Program-made: the position numbers and the translations under genes
Notes under the pieces: generated by a model
Told to the model about the DNA's origin: nothing
Seen by the model: the letters and a program-made list of their open reading frames with translations, nothing else
Database searches by the model: none
Part shown: one piece after another, positions 14,760 to 23,597 of the stretch
Position numbering within the stretch: position 1 is the first letter of the stretch
How the letters are laid out: each line of letters starts with the position of its first letter
Assembly: GCA_031551775.1 (NCBI GenBank)
Contig: JAVBND010000030.1
Coordinates: 29,357 to 93,356 of the forward strand
Origin: Anaerozeibacter sp031551775
Lineage (GTDB): Bacteria; Bacillota; Clostridia; Christensenellales; Aristaeellaceae
DNA: 64,000 nt
Direction: 5' to 3'

Positions 14760-15989
14760 ATGAAGAGCGCGCTCGACATTTTGCGTGAACGCGGTTTCGT
14801 CGCACAGATTACCTACGAAGAGGAACTTGAAGCGGCGTTCAAATCGGGCGAACCGATCACCTTCTACACCGGCTTTGATCCGACCGCCGACAGCCTGCAC
14901 ATCGGCCACTACATCCCGATCATGGCCATGTCGCACCTGCAAAAGGCCGGGCACCGCCCCATCGCCCTGATGGGCGGCGGCACCGCGATGATCGGCGACC
15001 CTTCGGGAAAGAGCGACATGCGCAAGATGATGACGGTTGAGACCATTGACCAAAACGTCGCCGCGATCAAGGAGCAGATGAAGCGGTTCCTGGATTTCGA
15101 CGAATCGAAGAAAAACGCGGCCGTCATTGCCAACAACGCCGATTGGCTCAGAACCCTGAACTATGTCGATTTCCTGCGCGATGTGGGCGCGCTGTTTTCG
15201 GTCAACCGTATGCTGAGTGCCGATTGCTACAAGCAGCGCCTTGAAAAGGGTCTGACTTTCCTTGAGTTCAACTACATGCTCATGCAGAGCTATGATTTCC
15301 TGGAGCTGTTCAACCGCTACGGCTGCGTGATGCAAACCGGCGGCGACGACCAGTGGAGCAACATGCTCTCGGGCGCCGACCTCATCCGCCGTAAGGAGCG
15401 AAAGCCCGCCTTTGCGCTGACTTTTAAGCTCCTGCTCACCCACGACGGGCGCAAGATGGGCAAGACCGAGAAGGGCGCGCTGTGGCTTGACCCGAGTCGC
15501 ACCACGCCATACGAGTTCTACCAGTACTGGCGCAACATCGACGACGCCGATGTGGAAAAATGCTTGGCGCTGCTCACCTTCCTGCCGATTGAGGAAGTCA
15601 GGCGCTTGGGAGCGCTTCCCGGCAGCGAAATCAACGAAGCCAAGCGCGTGCTGGCCTATGAAGTGACCTCCCTCATCCACGGCGCGCAGGAAGCGCAAAA
15701 GGCGAAGGAAGCCGCCGAGGCGCTCTTTGGCGGCGGCGGCGCGTCGGGCAATATACCGACGGTCGAGTTGTCGCGCGAGCAGTTCGAAGCGGACGGGCGC
15801 GTGTGCGTGCTGGCGGTTCTGGGCGGGCTCGTCAAATCCAACGGCGAGGCGAGGCGCACGACGCTCTACATGGATGATGAAAAGGTGGAGGACGTGGATG
15901 CGCGCGTTGGCGAGGACCGGCTTGCGGGCGAGGGCTTGCTCCTTCGCGCGGGCAAGAAAAAGTACGTGCGGCTGGTGCTTAAGGCGTGA
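14760..15989 (+). CDS. tyrS: Tyrosyl-tRNA synthetase
   Basis: 409 residues from the ATG at 14760, about nine bases after AAAGAGGA; TTG 14751 and ATG 14754 are in-frame alternatives. Class I synthetase: HIGH at residues 47-50 and the KMSKS-equivalent KMGKT at 232-236. A C-terminal S4-like RNA-binding domain (VDARVGEDRLAGEGLLLRAGKK region) completes the bacterial architecture. It charges tRNA-Tyr in the cytoplasm. Second gene behind a tyrosine T-box whose specifier reads TAC, so expression should rise when tRNA-Tyr is uncharged. Confidence 0.95.
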   Translation: MKSALDILRERGFVAQITYEEELEAAFKSGEPITFYTGFDPTADSLHIGHYIPIMAMSHLQKAGHRPIALMGGGTAMIGDPSGKSDMRKMMTVETIDQNVAAIKEQMKRFLDFDESKKNAAVIANNADWLRTLNYVDFLRDVGALFSVNRMLSADCYKQRLEKGLTFLEFNYMLMQSYDFLELFNRYGCVMQTGGDDQWSNMLSGADLIRRKERKPAFALTFKLLLTHDGRKMGKTEKGALWLDPSRTTPYEFYQYWRNIDDADVEKCLALLTFLPIEEVRRLGALPGSEINEAKRVLAYEVTSLIHGAQEAQKAKEAAEALFGGGGASGNIPTVELSREQFEADGRVCVLAVLGGLVKSNGEARRTTLYMDDEKVEDVDARVGEDRLAGEGLLLRAGKKKYVRLVLKA

Positions 15990-16624
15990 GCCTAGTGCCC
16001 TACAAGACATTGATGCAGCGGGGCGAAAGTGAGTTTATCATCAACAAGTCCCGCTTTATCGGTTACGGCGCGCCAGCCGAATCCGAGGAAGAGGCGCTAT
16101 CATTCCTCGGGGAAATCCGTGCCCGCCACAAAGACGCCAGCCACAGGTGCTACGCCTACATCGTCGGCGTCAATATGGGCGTCATGCGCTACAGCGACGA
16201 TGGCGAACCGGGCGGCACGGCGGGCATGCCGATCATTGAAGTGATGAAGGCGCGCGGCGTGACCAATGCGATCGTCGTCGTTGCCCGTTACTTCGGAGGA
16301 ATACTGCTGGGCGCAGGCGGACTTGCGCGCGCCTACGCGCAGGGCGCGGCGGCGGCGCTTAACGCTTCGGGGGTCGGGGTCATGCACCCCACGACGCGTT
16401 ATCTGATCGATGTTGAGTATCCGCTCATCGACCGCGTGACCCACTTCCTGAAGGACAAGCCGGTCATCGTCGAGGACAAGGCATTCATGGAGACGGTAAC
16501 CCTTACCGCGATTGTGAAGACGCGCGATCATGCGGTTTTGACACAGGAACTCGTTCAAGCACTGGACGGGCGCGTCGAGCCCATTGGGTTTGATGAAGTC
16601 TACCTGCCCTGGCGCGAGGAATAG
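15986..16624 (+). CDS. IMPACT/YigZ family protein
   Basis: 212 residues; GTG start overlapping the tyrS stop by 4 bases (GTGA). The N-terminal UPF0029/IMPACT domain (residues about 1-120) shows the family blocks KSRFIGYGAPAESEEEA, ASHRCYAYIVG, SDDGEPGGTAGMPI and VVVARYFGGILLGAGGLARAY. The C-terminal DUF1949-type domain has an EF-G domain V-like fold. The family in bacteria (YigZ/YvyE) has no settled function; translation-related roles are proposed from the eukaryotic IMPACT relatives. Confidence 0.9.
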   Translation: MSLVPYKTLMQRGESEFIINKSRFIGYGAPAESEEEALSFLGEIRARHKDASHRCYAYIVGVNMGVMRYSDDGEPGGTAGMPIIEVMKARGVTNAIVVVARYFGGILLGAGGLARAYAQGAAAALNASGVGVMHPTTRYLIDVEYPLIDRVTHFLKDKPVIVEDKAFMETVTLTAIVKTRDHAVLTQELVQALDGRVEPIGFDEVYLPWREE

Positions 16625-16642
16625 ATTATGGAGGAAAAACAG

Positions 16643-17707
16643 ATGGAAATCGGATTTGTAAAGGCCGCCACACTCAAGCAAAAACCGACCGACGAGACAA
16701 AACTCGGGTTCGGCAAGATTTTTACCGATTACATGTTCACCATGCAGTTTTCGCGCGAAGCGGGCTGGCATGACGCCAAGGTTGAGCCTTACGGGCCGGT
16801 CGCGATGGACCCGTCTTCGATGGTGCTGCATTACGGCCAGACCATCTTTGAAGGTCTCAAGTGCTACCGCCGGGAGGACGGCGCTGTGCAATTGTTCCGT
16901 CCCAAGGACAATTTCCGCCGCCTGAACGTCTCCGCCGAGCGGCTGTCGATTCCGGCTTTCGACGAAGAAGTCGCGATGGCGGGCCTCTTAAAGCTGCTTG
17001 AGGTTGAAAAGGACTGGGTGCCCAAAGCGCCGGATACCTCGCTGTACATCCGCCCATTCATCATTGCCACCGATCCCTTCGTAGGCGTTCGCGCGTCGAA
17101 CACCTACACCTTCTTCATCATCCTCTCGCCCGTGGGCGCGTACTACGCCAGCGGCTTAAAGCCGGTAGGCATCTACGTCGAGGACCATTATGTGCGCGCC
17201 GTGCGCGGCGGGTTTGGTTTCGCCAAGACCGCGGGCAACTACGCCGCGTCGCTCAAGGCGGGCGAAGCGGCCCATGAGAAGGGCTACGCGCAGGTGCTTT
17301 GGCTCGACGGCGTGGAGCGGAAGTACGTGGAAGAAGTTGGCGCGATGAACATGATGTTCGTCCTTGACGGCAAGATCGTCACGCCCGAACTCAACGGCTC
17401 GATACTGGCCGGCATCACGCGCGACTCGATCCTGAAGCTGGCTTCTCACATGGGCTACGAGACCGAAGAGCGCCGCGTGTCCATTCAGGAAATCTACGAT
17501 GCCAGCGCGGCCGGGACGCTCGGTGAGGCGTTTGGCACAGGCACCGCGGCGGTGGTCTCACCGGTGGGCGAGCTCAATTGGGCGGGCAAGGTCATCAAAC
17601 TCAGCGGCGGCGAGATCGGCCCCATCACGCAGAAAATGTACGATACCTTGACCGGCATCCAGTGGGGGCGTGTCAGCGACCCGTTCGGCTGGATCGTCAA
17701 ATTATAA
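16643..17707 (+). CDS. ilvE: Branched-chain amino acid aminotransferase
   Basis: 354 residues. Start set at the second ATG (16643), because the GGAGG inside the first candidate start (ATGGAGG at 16628) serves as its ribosome site eight bases upstream. Class IV PLP enzyme: the lysine that holds PLP is K195 in GGFGFAKTAGNYAAS, with the typical VEEVGAMNMMFV and GTGTAAVVSPVG phosphate-cup region. It interconverts Leu/Ile/Val and their 2-oxo acids with glutamate. Cotranscribed with tyrS and the IMPACT-family gene. Confidence 0.93.
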   Translation: MEIGFVKAATLKQKPTDETKLGFGKIFTDYMFTMQFSREAGWHDAKVEPYGPVAMDPSSMVLHYGQTIFEGLKCYRREDGAVQLFRPKDNFRRLNVSAERLSIPAFDEEVAMAGLLKLLEVEKDWVPKAPDTSLYIRPFIIATDPFVGVRASNTYTFFIILSPVGAYYASGLKPVGIYVEDHYVRAVRGGFGFAKTAGNYAASLKAGEAAHEKGYAQVLWLDGVERKYVEEVGAMNMMFVLDGKIVTPELNGSILAGITRDSILKLASHMGYETEERRVSIQEIYDASAAGTLGEAFGTGTAAVVSPVGELNWAGKVIKLSGGEIGPITQKMYDTLTGIQWGRVSDPFGWIVKL

Positions 17708-17723
17708 GATCTCGGAGGCGCGC

Positions 17724-18560
17724 GTGAGAGAACACGTTATTCCAAAGGGTGTAAGCCCCATGCCGATTGCGCGGTATCTCGCGCGCGCCTATCCGATGCT
17801 GCCCTCTCATGCGCTCACGGCGGCGCTCAGGAAAAAAGACGCGCGGATAAACGGTATTCGCGCGGACGGCAAGGCGCAGGTCCGCGGCGGCGATCGCGTG
17901 GCGCTCTATGTCAAGGATCAATACCTGACCGGCGAGGCATATGTGCTCTACGAGGGGGACGGCTTCGTCGCGGTTCAAAAAGAAGCGCGCTTGCCGGTTG
18001 ACGCGGACGCGGAGGGAATCGGGGAAGACACGCTGCTTTCCCGCGTCCGGGCGCGCTATCCTTTGGCGCGCCTGGTGCACAGGCTCGACGCGGGCACCGG
18101 CGGCGTGATGGTGCTGGCGCTTACGGAGCCGGCCGAAGCGCGGCTGCTCAGCGCGTTTCGGGAACACGCGGTTCAAAAGGAATACGATTGCGTGGTGCGG
18201 GGTTGTCCCGACCAACACGAAGGGGCGCTTACGCACTATCTGATCAAGGATCAGGAGGATGCATTGGTGCGCGCCTGCGACGCGCCGAGGCCGGGCGCTC
18301 TGACCGCGCGCCTTCGCTATCGCGTGGTGCGTCAGGCGGGGGCGGTGTCGCGCCTTCGGGTGGAACTCCTGACCGGGCGCACGCATCAAATCCGCGTGCA
18401 GCTTTCCAAGATCGGCCATCCCATCCTGGGCGACGACAAATACGGCGACCGGGCGTTCAACAAGGCGCAGGGGCAGGGCCAAATCATGCTCTGGTGCGCG
18501 TCGATGACGGTCGAGGGCGTCAAAATAGCGTCACAGCCCCCATGGGGCGAAAAGGAATGA
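17724..18560 (+). CDS. RluA-family pseudouridine synthase
   Basis: 278 residues from the GTG at 17724, just after CGGAGG (17712-17717). An S4-like N-terminal region (about 14-60) precedes the catalytic domain. The catalytic aspartate is D122 in HRLDAGTGGVMVLA, the hallmark of the RluA branch; GRTHQIRVQLSKIGHPILGD is the second conserved block. It isomerises specific uridines in rRNA or tRNA; the target site is unknown. Operon position between ilvE and a HAD gene suggests a translation-linked housekeeping unit. Confidence 0.9.
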   Translation: MREHVIPKGVSPMPIARYLARAYPMLPSHALTAALRKKDARINGIRADGKAQVRGGDRVALYVKDQYLTGEAYVLYEGDGFVAVQKEARLPVDADAEGIGEDTLLSRVRARYPLARLVHRLDAGTGGVMVLALTEPAEARLLSAFREHAVQKEYDCVVRGCPDQHEGALTHYLIKDQEDALVRACDAPRPGALTARLRYRVVRQAGAVSRLRVELLTGRTHQIRVQLSKIGHPILGDDKYGDRAFNKAQGQGQIMLWCASMTVEGVKIASQPPWGEKE

Positions 18561-18561
18561 A

Positions 18562-19407
18562 ATGGACATTAAACTGATCGCGATGGACATGGACGGCACG
18601 CTGCTCGACGGCGTAAAAGCCGTGTCCGATGAAAACATCAGGGCGCTTCGCGACTGTGAAGCGCGGGGGATTAAGACGGTGCTCGCGAGCGGGAGGGCAT
18701 TTGAATCGCTGCGCGCGGCGAGTGAACTGATTGGGCTCACGAGCCCCATCATATCGGCAAACGGCGCGCGCGTGGATGCGTCGCCAAACGGCCCGATCAT
18801 CATGCTGGATTGCTTCTTGCGGGAAATGGCCGAGAAGGTATTTGAAGTCGTCATGGATGACGGCGTTTTTTTCGTTGTCTACGCGCCGGGCATCATGTAC
18901 CAGATGAACCTGAACGGCTACGAGGACGAGAACCGCGGCCTTAACCGCGGCGTGCTTCGCGCGGGGCGTGAATTTCAAAAGGCGAGCGACATTTGCGTGA
19001 TACGCGACCGAGACCGGGCCTTTGGCGAAGGGCTTGACAGGGCGATGAAATTTGTGCTGTTCAACCGCGACCCCAAGCGCCTTGCGCGGCTCAAAGAGGT
19101 TTTTGAACCGCTGGGCTTGAGCCTTACGAGCTCGGATGACGAGAGCCTTGAAATCATGATGCCGGGCGCGGGCAAAGGCCGCGCGCTTACCTTTCTTCGG
19201 GAACACTTCGGTCTTTTAAAGGACCAGGTCATGGCCTTTGGCGATTACACCAACGACATCACGATGCTTGAAGCGGCGGGATACCCGGTTGCGATGGGCA
19301 ACGCGGTGGACGAGCTCAAGCGGGTCGCCTGGACCATCGCGCCGAAAAACACCGAATCGGGCGTGGGGCGAACGATCAGGAAGTACGTACTGGAGGGAAC
19401 GCCTTGA
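18562..19407 (+). CDS. HAD-superfamily phosphatase, Cof type
   Basis: 281 residues, starting two bases after the RluA-family stop. Motif I is MDMDGTLLDG (residues 8-17), motif II SGRAF (around 48), and motif IV GDYTNDITMLEAAGYPVAMGNA, with a C2b-type cap between. Cof/YidA-like HADs dephosphorylate sugar phosphates, pyridoxal phosphate or other small metabolites with little specificity. Nothing in the operon points to one substrate. Confidence 0.9.
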   Translation: MDIKLIAMDMDGTLLDGVKAVSDENIRALRDCEARGIKTVLASGRAFESLRAASELIGLTSPIISANGARVDASPNGPIIMLDCFLREMAEKVFEVVMDDGVFFVVYAPGIMYQMNLNGYEDENRGLNRGVLRAGREFQKASDICVIRDRDRAFGEGLDRAMKFVLFNRDPKRLARLKEVFEPLGLSLTSSDDESLEIMMPGAGKGRALTFLREHFGLLKDQVMAFGDYTNDITMLEAAGYPVAMGNAVDELKRVAWTIAPKNTESGVGRTIRKYVLEGTP

Positions 19408-19913
19408 ACATCGTGCTGGTCAACCCCGAGATTCCGCAAAACACCGGCAACATCGCGCGTACCTGCGCCGCGACGGGCGCGCGGCTTCACCTGATTAAGC
19501 CGCTGGGCTTTGAGATTTCAGACCGTTATTTAAAGCGCGCGGGACTTGACTACTGGCACCTCGTAACTTACCGCGTTCACGAGGATTGGCGCGCGTTCAG
19601 GTCTGCCTGCCCCGATGCGCGCATGTTCTTTCTGACCACCAAGGCGACACGCAATTACTGCGATGTCCAGTACCGCGAAGATGACTTTCTGGTATTTGGC
19701 TGCGAAACCAAGGGCTTGCCCGAGGACATGCTGATGGCGTACCCGGACGCGTTGCTGCGCATTCCGATGATTGAAGACACGCGCTCGCTCAACTTGTCGA
19801 ATGCGGTTGCCGTGGTGGCGTACGAAGCGCTCCGGCAGTGCGGATTCAAGGGCCTTGAGCAAAAGGGTGCATTGCACGCAACAGCCACGGGCGCGTGGCG
19901 CGATTATTTGTGA
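19404..19913 (+). CDS. trmL: tRNA (cytidine/uridine-34 2'-O)-methyltransferase, TrmL family
   Basis: 169 residues, TTG start overlapping the HAD stop by 4 bases with TGGAGGGA upstream. SPOUT (knotted) methyltransferase. It opens NIVLVNPEIPQNTGNIARTC, and the C-terminal block RIPMIEDTRSLNLSNAVAV forms the AdoMet knot. TrmL methylates the wobble ribose of tRNA-Leu isoacceptors. Last gene of the T-box operon. Confidence 0.92.
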   Translation: MNIVLVNPEIPQNTGNIARTCAATGARLHLIKPLGFEISDRYLKRAGLDYWHLVTYRVHEDWRAFRSACPDARMFFLTTKATRNYCDVQYREDDFLVFGCETKGLPEDMLMAYPDALLRIPMIEDTRSLNLSNAVAVVAYEALRQCGFKGLEQKGALHATATGAWRDYL

Positions 19914-19943
19914 ACTTCACGGGCAAAATCAACGTCAAATGAT

Positions 19944-19972
19944 TTGCAATGACACAATCACCGTGGTACAAT
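19944..19972 (+). promoter_or_regulatory. Promoter of small membrane protein gene
   Basis: TTGCAA (19944-19949), 17 bp, TACAAT (19967-19972), followed by a ribosome site GGGGAGG. Confidence 0.7.
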
Positions 19973-19997
19973 GTGAAGGCATGGGGAGGTGAGGGGC

Positions 19998-20231
19998 ATG
20001 GCGAAATACATGACAAAGAGCGAACTGACAAGGCGTCGCGCGTGGTTTCGGGCGCTGTCGGGGTTCATAGATTTCTTTGCCTCAATTGGCAGCTTTATCA
20101 TCATCCTTTTGTGCATTGTGCTTTTGACCTACCTGTTTGGTTGGCTGAAGAGCGACATCACCACCACGCTCAGTTCGATCGAATCGGTCGCCGTGGACGC
20201 GATTGTCAACCTGGACGAAATGGTGAAGTAG
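19998..20231 (+). CDS. Small single-span membrane protein, 77 residues
   Basis: ATG at 19998, about eight bases after GGGGAGGTG, with its own promoter and terminator. A basic N-terminus (SELTRRRAWFRALSG) precedes one long membrane helix (about residues 25-50). The remaining 27 residues are polar and amphipathic (SDITTTLSSIESVAVDAIVNLDE). The positive-inside rule places the N-terminus in the cytoplasm. No family recognised; the monocistronic arrangement suggests an independent regulatory or stress role. Confidence 0.65.
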   Translation: MAKYMTKSELTRRRAWFRALSGFIDFFASIGSFIIILLCIVLLTYLFGWLKSDITTTLSSIESVAVDAIVNLDEMVK

Positions 20232-20271
20232 TTTCTCGATTGCCTTTGGCTAACTCGCATGATTGATAAGG

Positions 20272-20303
20272 GAACCCCTCCGCAAAATTCGGAGGGGTTC
20301 TCT
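20272..20303 (+). terminator. Terminator after the small membrane protein gene
   Basis: An 11-bp perfect stem (20272-20282 with 20290-20300) around a 7-base loop, followed by a short TCT tail. Strong stem, weak T-run. Confidence 0.65.
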
Positions 20304-20385
20304 TGAAGCGGCATACAAGAAGGAAACCGGATTTTATCCTTTTTCGTTTATTTTTTGTTTTGTCTTTATTCAGTTTATTTCAATA

Positions 20386-20414
20386 TTGTAAGCAATTGCT
20401 TAATGTGATATACT
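20386..20414 (+). promoter_or_regulatory. Promoter of the FIST/kinase operon with embedded palindrome
   Basis: TTGTAA (20386-20391), 17 bp, TATACT (20409-20414). A perfect 14-bp palindrome TAAGCAATTGCTTA (20389-20402) starts in the -35 and fills most of the spacer, a classical repressor position. Confidence 0.65.
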
Positions 20415-20472
20415 TGGTTTAAGTCTGCCTAAAGAAACATGCATCAAGATAGGGAAAAGCGGGGGTATCGCC

Positions 20473-21627
20473 ATGATCACAATGTACACGGCGCGCACGT
20501 CGGAAATCGATGAAATTGACGAGGCAATCGACGACATCAAACGCCAAATTGATTTAGCGGCGCTCAAGAAGCACTCCGGCGGTTTGATTTTCTGCCATAT
20601 TGATTTTGTCGAAAGCGGCATGGTCAAAGCGCTTTGCGAGGCGTTGCCTTTCAACGTGATTGGCATGACATCCATGGCGAGCGAGGACGAACACGGCTAC
20701 GGCTTGTACGACCTCACCCTTACCGTGCTCACCAGCGATGAGGTTTCCTTTGAGGTTGGCATGACGGGTAGCATCAACCACGACAATTACGAAAAGGAGA
20801 TCGGCCGCTTATACGGTGAAGTGCGCGGAAAAGTCGGTGGCGATCCGGGCGTAATTTTTTCGTTTATGCCCTACATCCGGGATGTCGCCGGTTATGAAGT
20901 CGTCGCGGCCATGGACGGAGCCTGCCATGGCATCCCGATATGGGGATCCATTACAAACAGCATCGATTTTAATTATGAGACCGTGCAGACAATTTGCAAT
21001 GGAAAAACGCTTGCGGCAGGGCTGGCGATGATGTTCCTGAATGGACCGGTTCAGCCTACCTTCATCGTTTCCTCTATTCCGGAACGCAATATCGCCAACA
21101 ACCGGGCGGTGATCACCAGCAGTGAAGGCGCGGTGCTGCGCGGTGTCAATGGCATGCCGATACTTGACTACCTGGCCAACATCGGCCTTGTGATCACAAA
21201 AGAAAACATTACCACGACTCCGCTCATGGTGTACTACCGCGATCAGGAAGAACCGGTCGCGTTGGGCTTTTATACGCTGTTTGAGGACGGATCCGTGCTG
21301 ACCGGCGGCGCAATGCCCGAGGGCACCTCCTTTGCCGTGGGCAGCATCGATGCGGAGGGGATTTTTGAGTCCGCAGAGGAGGGGCTTGAGAGGATCGAGG
21401 CGCTCAAAGACAGGCAGGCCACTTTGCTTCTGCCGTGCGTGACGCGCTACATCATGCTCTCGCCGAATCAGGAACGCGAGCTTTCGCTGATTGAGGAAAA
21501 ACTTTCGGGAAGCGGCAAGCCCTTTATGATGGGATATTCGGGCGGCGAAATTTGCCCCATGCGCGGCCAAGACGGGAAACTCCACAATCGTTTTCACAAC
21601 TATACGTTCTGCGCGTGCGTGCTGTAA
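20473..21627 (+). CDS. FIST-domain sensory protein
   Basis: 384 residues, soluble. A FIST N domain covers about residues 30-230 (SGGLIFCHIDFVESGMVKAL; GIPIWGSITNSIDF) and FIST C about 240-384, ending in the conserved FMMGYSGGEICP and CACVL tail. FIST domains are signal-sensing modules, proposed to bind small ligands such as amino acids, and are commonly found with two-component or cyclic-di-GMP proteins. Here the gene is 31-40 bases before a hybrid histidine kinase in one operon, so it probably supplies the signal to that kinase. A weak GGGGG ribosome site precedes the ATG. Confidence 0.85.
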   Translation: MITMYTARTSEIDEIDEAIDDIKRQIDLAALKKHSGGLIFCHIDFVESGMVKALCEALPFNVIGMTSMASEDEHGYGLYDLTLTVLTSDEVSFEVGMTGSINHDNYEKEIGRLYGEVRGKVGGDPGVIFSFMPYIRDVAGYEVVAAMDGACHGIPIWGSITNSIDFNYETVQTICNGKTLAAGLAMMFLNGPVQPTFIVSSIPERNIANNRAVITSSEGAVLRGVNGMPILDYLANIGLVITKENITTTPLMVYYRDQEEPVALGFYTLFEDGSVLTGGAMPEGTSFAVGSIDAEGIFESAEEGLERIEALKDRQATLLLPCVTRYIMLSPNQERELSLIEEKLSGSGKPFMMGYSGGEICPMRGQDGKLHNRFHNYTFCACVL

Positions 21628-21667
21628 CAGAAAAGGCGCTTACGCGCGAGAAGGTGAATTGCCGCAA

Positions 21668-23407
21668 ATGGACGAGAACGTGATGGATGTCGAAGTTCGG
21701 CTAAACGCGCTTGAAAAGGAAAACCGCAAGCTGCGCCGAGAGAATAGCCATCTTATCAATTCGATAGCGCAGGAAAAAATCGCTTACACGACGGTGCTGA
21801 ACCAGCAAAAGGCCAGCACGTTTATTCAGCGTGAGCGCGAACGATACCTTGCGCTTTTGCTCGCCAATTCCCCGAGCATTATTTTGTTTTTAAGTCAAAC
21901 GGGGCGGATTGAGTTTTGCACGGAATACTTTGTCGCCAAAGCTGGATTTAAGAGCGCGACGGAAGTGCTTGGCCGAACTTTGCCGGAGGCTTTGTCCGGC
22001 TTTTTAGACGACGCGGCGCTGGTGCGGTTGCTTAAGCAGATTGAGTGTGTGATTGCGACCAATGATCCGCTGAGCTTTGACATGTCGTTTTGCTTTACGC
22101 GCGGCGGTGAAGAAGAGGACTTTGCTGGCGTCCTGGTTCCCATGAAGGACGAAAACCTGGAGAGCAACGGTATCATGCTCATGCTGCACGACGTGACCGC
22201 CCTCAAACGCTCGCGTGAGGAAGCCTTGGCGGCCAGCAAGGCCAAGAGTGATTTCCTGTCCAACATGAGCCATGAGATCCGAACGCCCATGAACGCGATC
22301 ATCGGTATGACCTCAATCGGAAAGCGCGAGACCGATCCCGAGCGCAAGGATTACGCGTTTGAAAAGATCGAAAGCGCTTCGGCGCATCTCCTGGGCGTGA
22401 TCAACGACATACTCGATATATCCAAGATAGAGTCGGGCAAGATGGAACTGTCGCTCATTGAATTTAGTTTCCAGCGGATGCTTGAGCGGGTAATGAGCGT
22501 GATCATGCAGAAGATTGATGAAAAAGGGCAGCATTTCGCGCTTGAGATCGATCCCGGAATTCCGGATAAATTGTTCGGCGACGATCAGCGTTTGGCCCAG
22601 GTTATTACGAATATATTGTCCAACGCGACGAAATTTACCCCGGAAGGCGGACGCATCGCGTTCACGGCAAAATGCGTGCGCTTGGAGGAGGACAAGTGCG
22701 TCTTGCTGATGAGCGTGGAGGATTCAGGAATCGGCATGTCGAAACAGGAACAGAGCAAACTGTTTCGCATATTTCAGCAAGCGCAGGCCGGTACATCGCG
22801 AAGATACGGCGGCAGCGGCCTGGGCTTGGCCATCTCAAAGCGCATACTGGAAATGATGGACGGTGACATCTGGGTCAAATCCGAAACGGGGAAAGGTTCC
22901 CGCTTTTCCTTTACCGCAACCTTCGGGATTGCGCACGCGCGCGACAAGGCCGCCAAAGCCGAAGGGACCGGTGGGTCCGCGATCGCCGAGACGGACGGTC
23001 AAGGCGGCGATTTCAGCGGAAGGGTTGTTTTGATTGTTGACGACATCGAAATCAACCTTGAGATCATCGTGGCGCTACTGGAACCGACGCATATCGCGAT
23101 GGATACGGCCTACAACGGCAAGGAAGCGGTCGAAATGTTTGCGGCCAACCCCGAGCGGTATGACTTGATTCTCATGGACATGCAAATGCCCGAGGTAGAC
23201 GGCCTTGAAGCCACCCGTATGATACGGTCGCTCGATGCGCCTCGTGCGAAGACGGTTCCCATCATTGCCATGACTGCGAATGTTTTTAAGGAAGACGTAG
23301 AAAAATGCCTGGATGCCGGAATGAACGGGCATTTGGGCAAGCCGATCGAAATGCGCGAGGTGATGCACGTCCTGTCGCGGTACCTGAAGCCGAACGAAGG
23401 GAAATAA
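21668..23407 (+). CDS. Soluble hybrid histidine kinase/response regulator
   Basis: 579 residues from ATG 21668; TTG 21659 is an in-frame alternative closer to AAGGTGA. No membrane segment. Domains in order: short coiled coil (about 5-45), PAS-like domain (about 60-175), HisKA with phospho-acceptor H202 (SNMSHEIRTPMNAII), HATPase_c (about 300-420, with the DSGIGM and GGSGLGLAIS boxes), and a receiver domain with phospho-acceptor D504 (LILMDMQMP). There is no DNA-binding output, so signal goes on by phosphotransfer or interaction. Follows the FIST gene, its probable sensor. Strongly similar to the C-terminal half of the kinase at 53015-56854. Confidence 0.9.
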   Translation: MDENVMDVEVRLNALEKENRKLRRENSHLINSIAQEKIAYTTVLNQQKASTFIQRERERYLALLLANSPSIILFLSQTGRIEFCTEYFVAKAGFKSATEVLGRTLPEALSGFLDDAALVRLLKQIECVIATNDPLSFDMSFCFTRGGEEEDFAGVLVPMKDENLESNGIMLMLHDVTALKRSREEALAASKAKSDFLSNMSHEIRTPMNAIIGMTSIGKRETDPERKDYAFEKIESASAHLLGVINDILDISKIESGKMELSLIEFSFQRMLERVMSVIMQKIDEKGQHFALEIDPGIPDKLFGDDQRLAQVITNILSNATKFTPEGGRIAFTAKCVRLEEDKCVLLMSVEDSGIGMSKQEQSKLFRIFQQAQAGTSRRYGGSGLGLAISKRILEMMDGDIWVKSETGKGSRFSFTATFGIAHARDKAAKAEGTGGSAIAETDGQGGDFSGRVVLIVDDIEINLEIIVALLEPTHIAMDTAYNGKEAVEMFAANPERYDLILMDMQMPEVDGLEATRMIRSLDAPRAKTVPIIAMTANVFKEDVEKCLDAGMNGHLGKPIEMREVMHVLSRYLKPNEGK

Positions 23408-23458
23408 CGCCGCGCTTGCGCCAAAGCGGCGTGCATCGGCCTTTTGACGGATGGTTGC

Positions 23459-23496
23459 AAAGGGGCGTTCCACTGATGGGGCGCCCCTTTGTTTTG
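23459..23496 (+). terminator. Terminator after the hybrid kinase gene
   Basis: AAAGGGGCG (23459-23467) pairs with CGCCCCTTT (23482-23490), followed by GTTTTG. Lies between convergent genes. Confidence 0.7.
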
Positions 23497-23597
23497 CTTG
23501 GCGACTGAATGGATCGGAAAACGGGTGCGCGGTCTCGTCAATACACCCGATTCACCGATGGCCTATGCCGGGAGAATTAGGATTGCTTCCGTCCGCC

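Noticed and set aside
14730..16010. 426-codon minus-strand frame over tyrS
   Set aside because: Antisense to tyrS with intact HIGH and KMGKT motifs.
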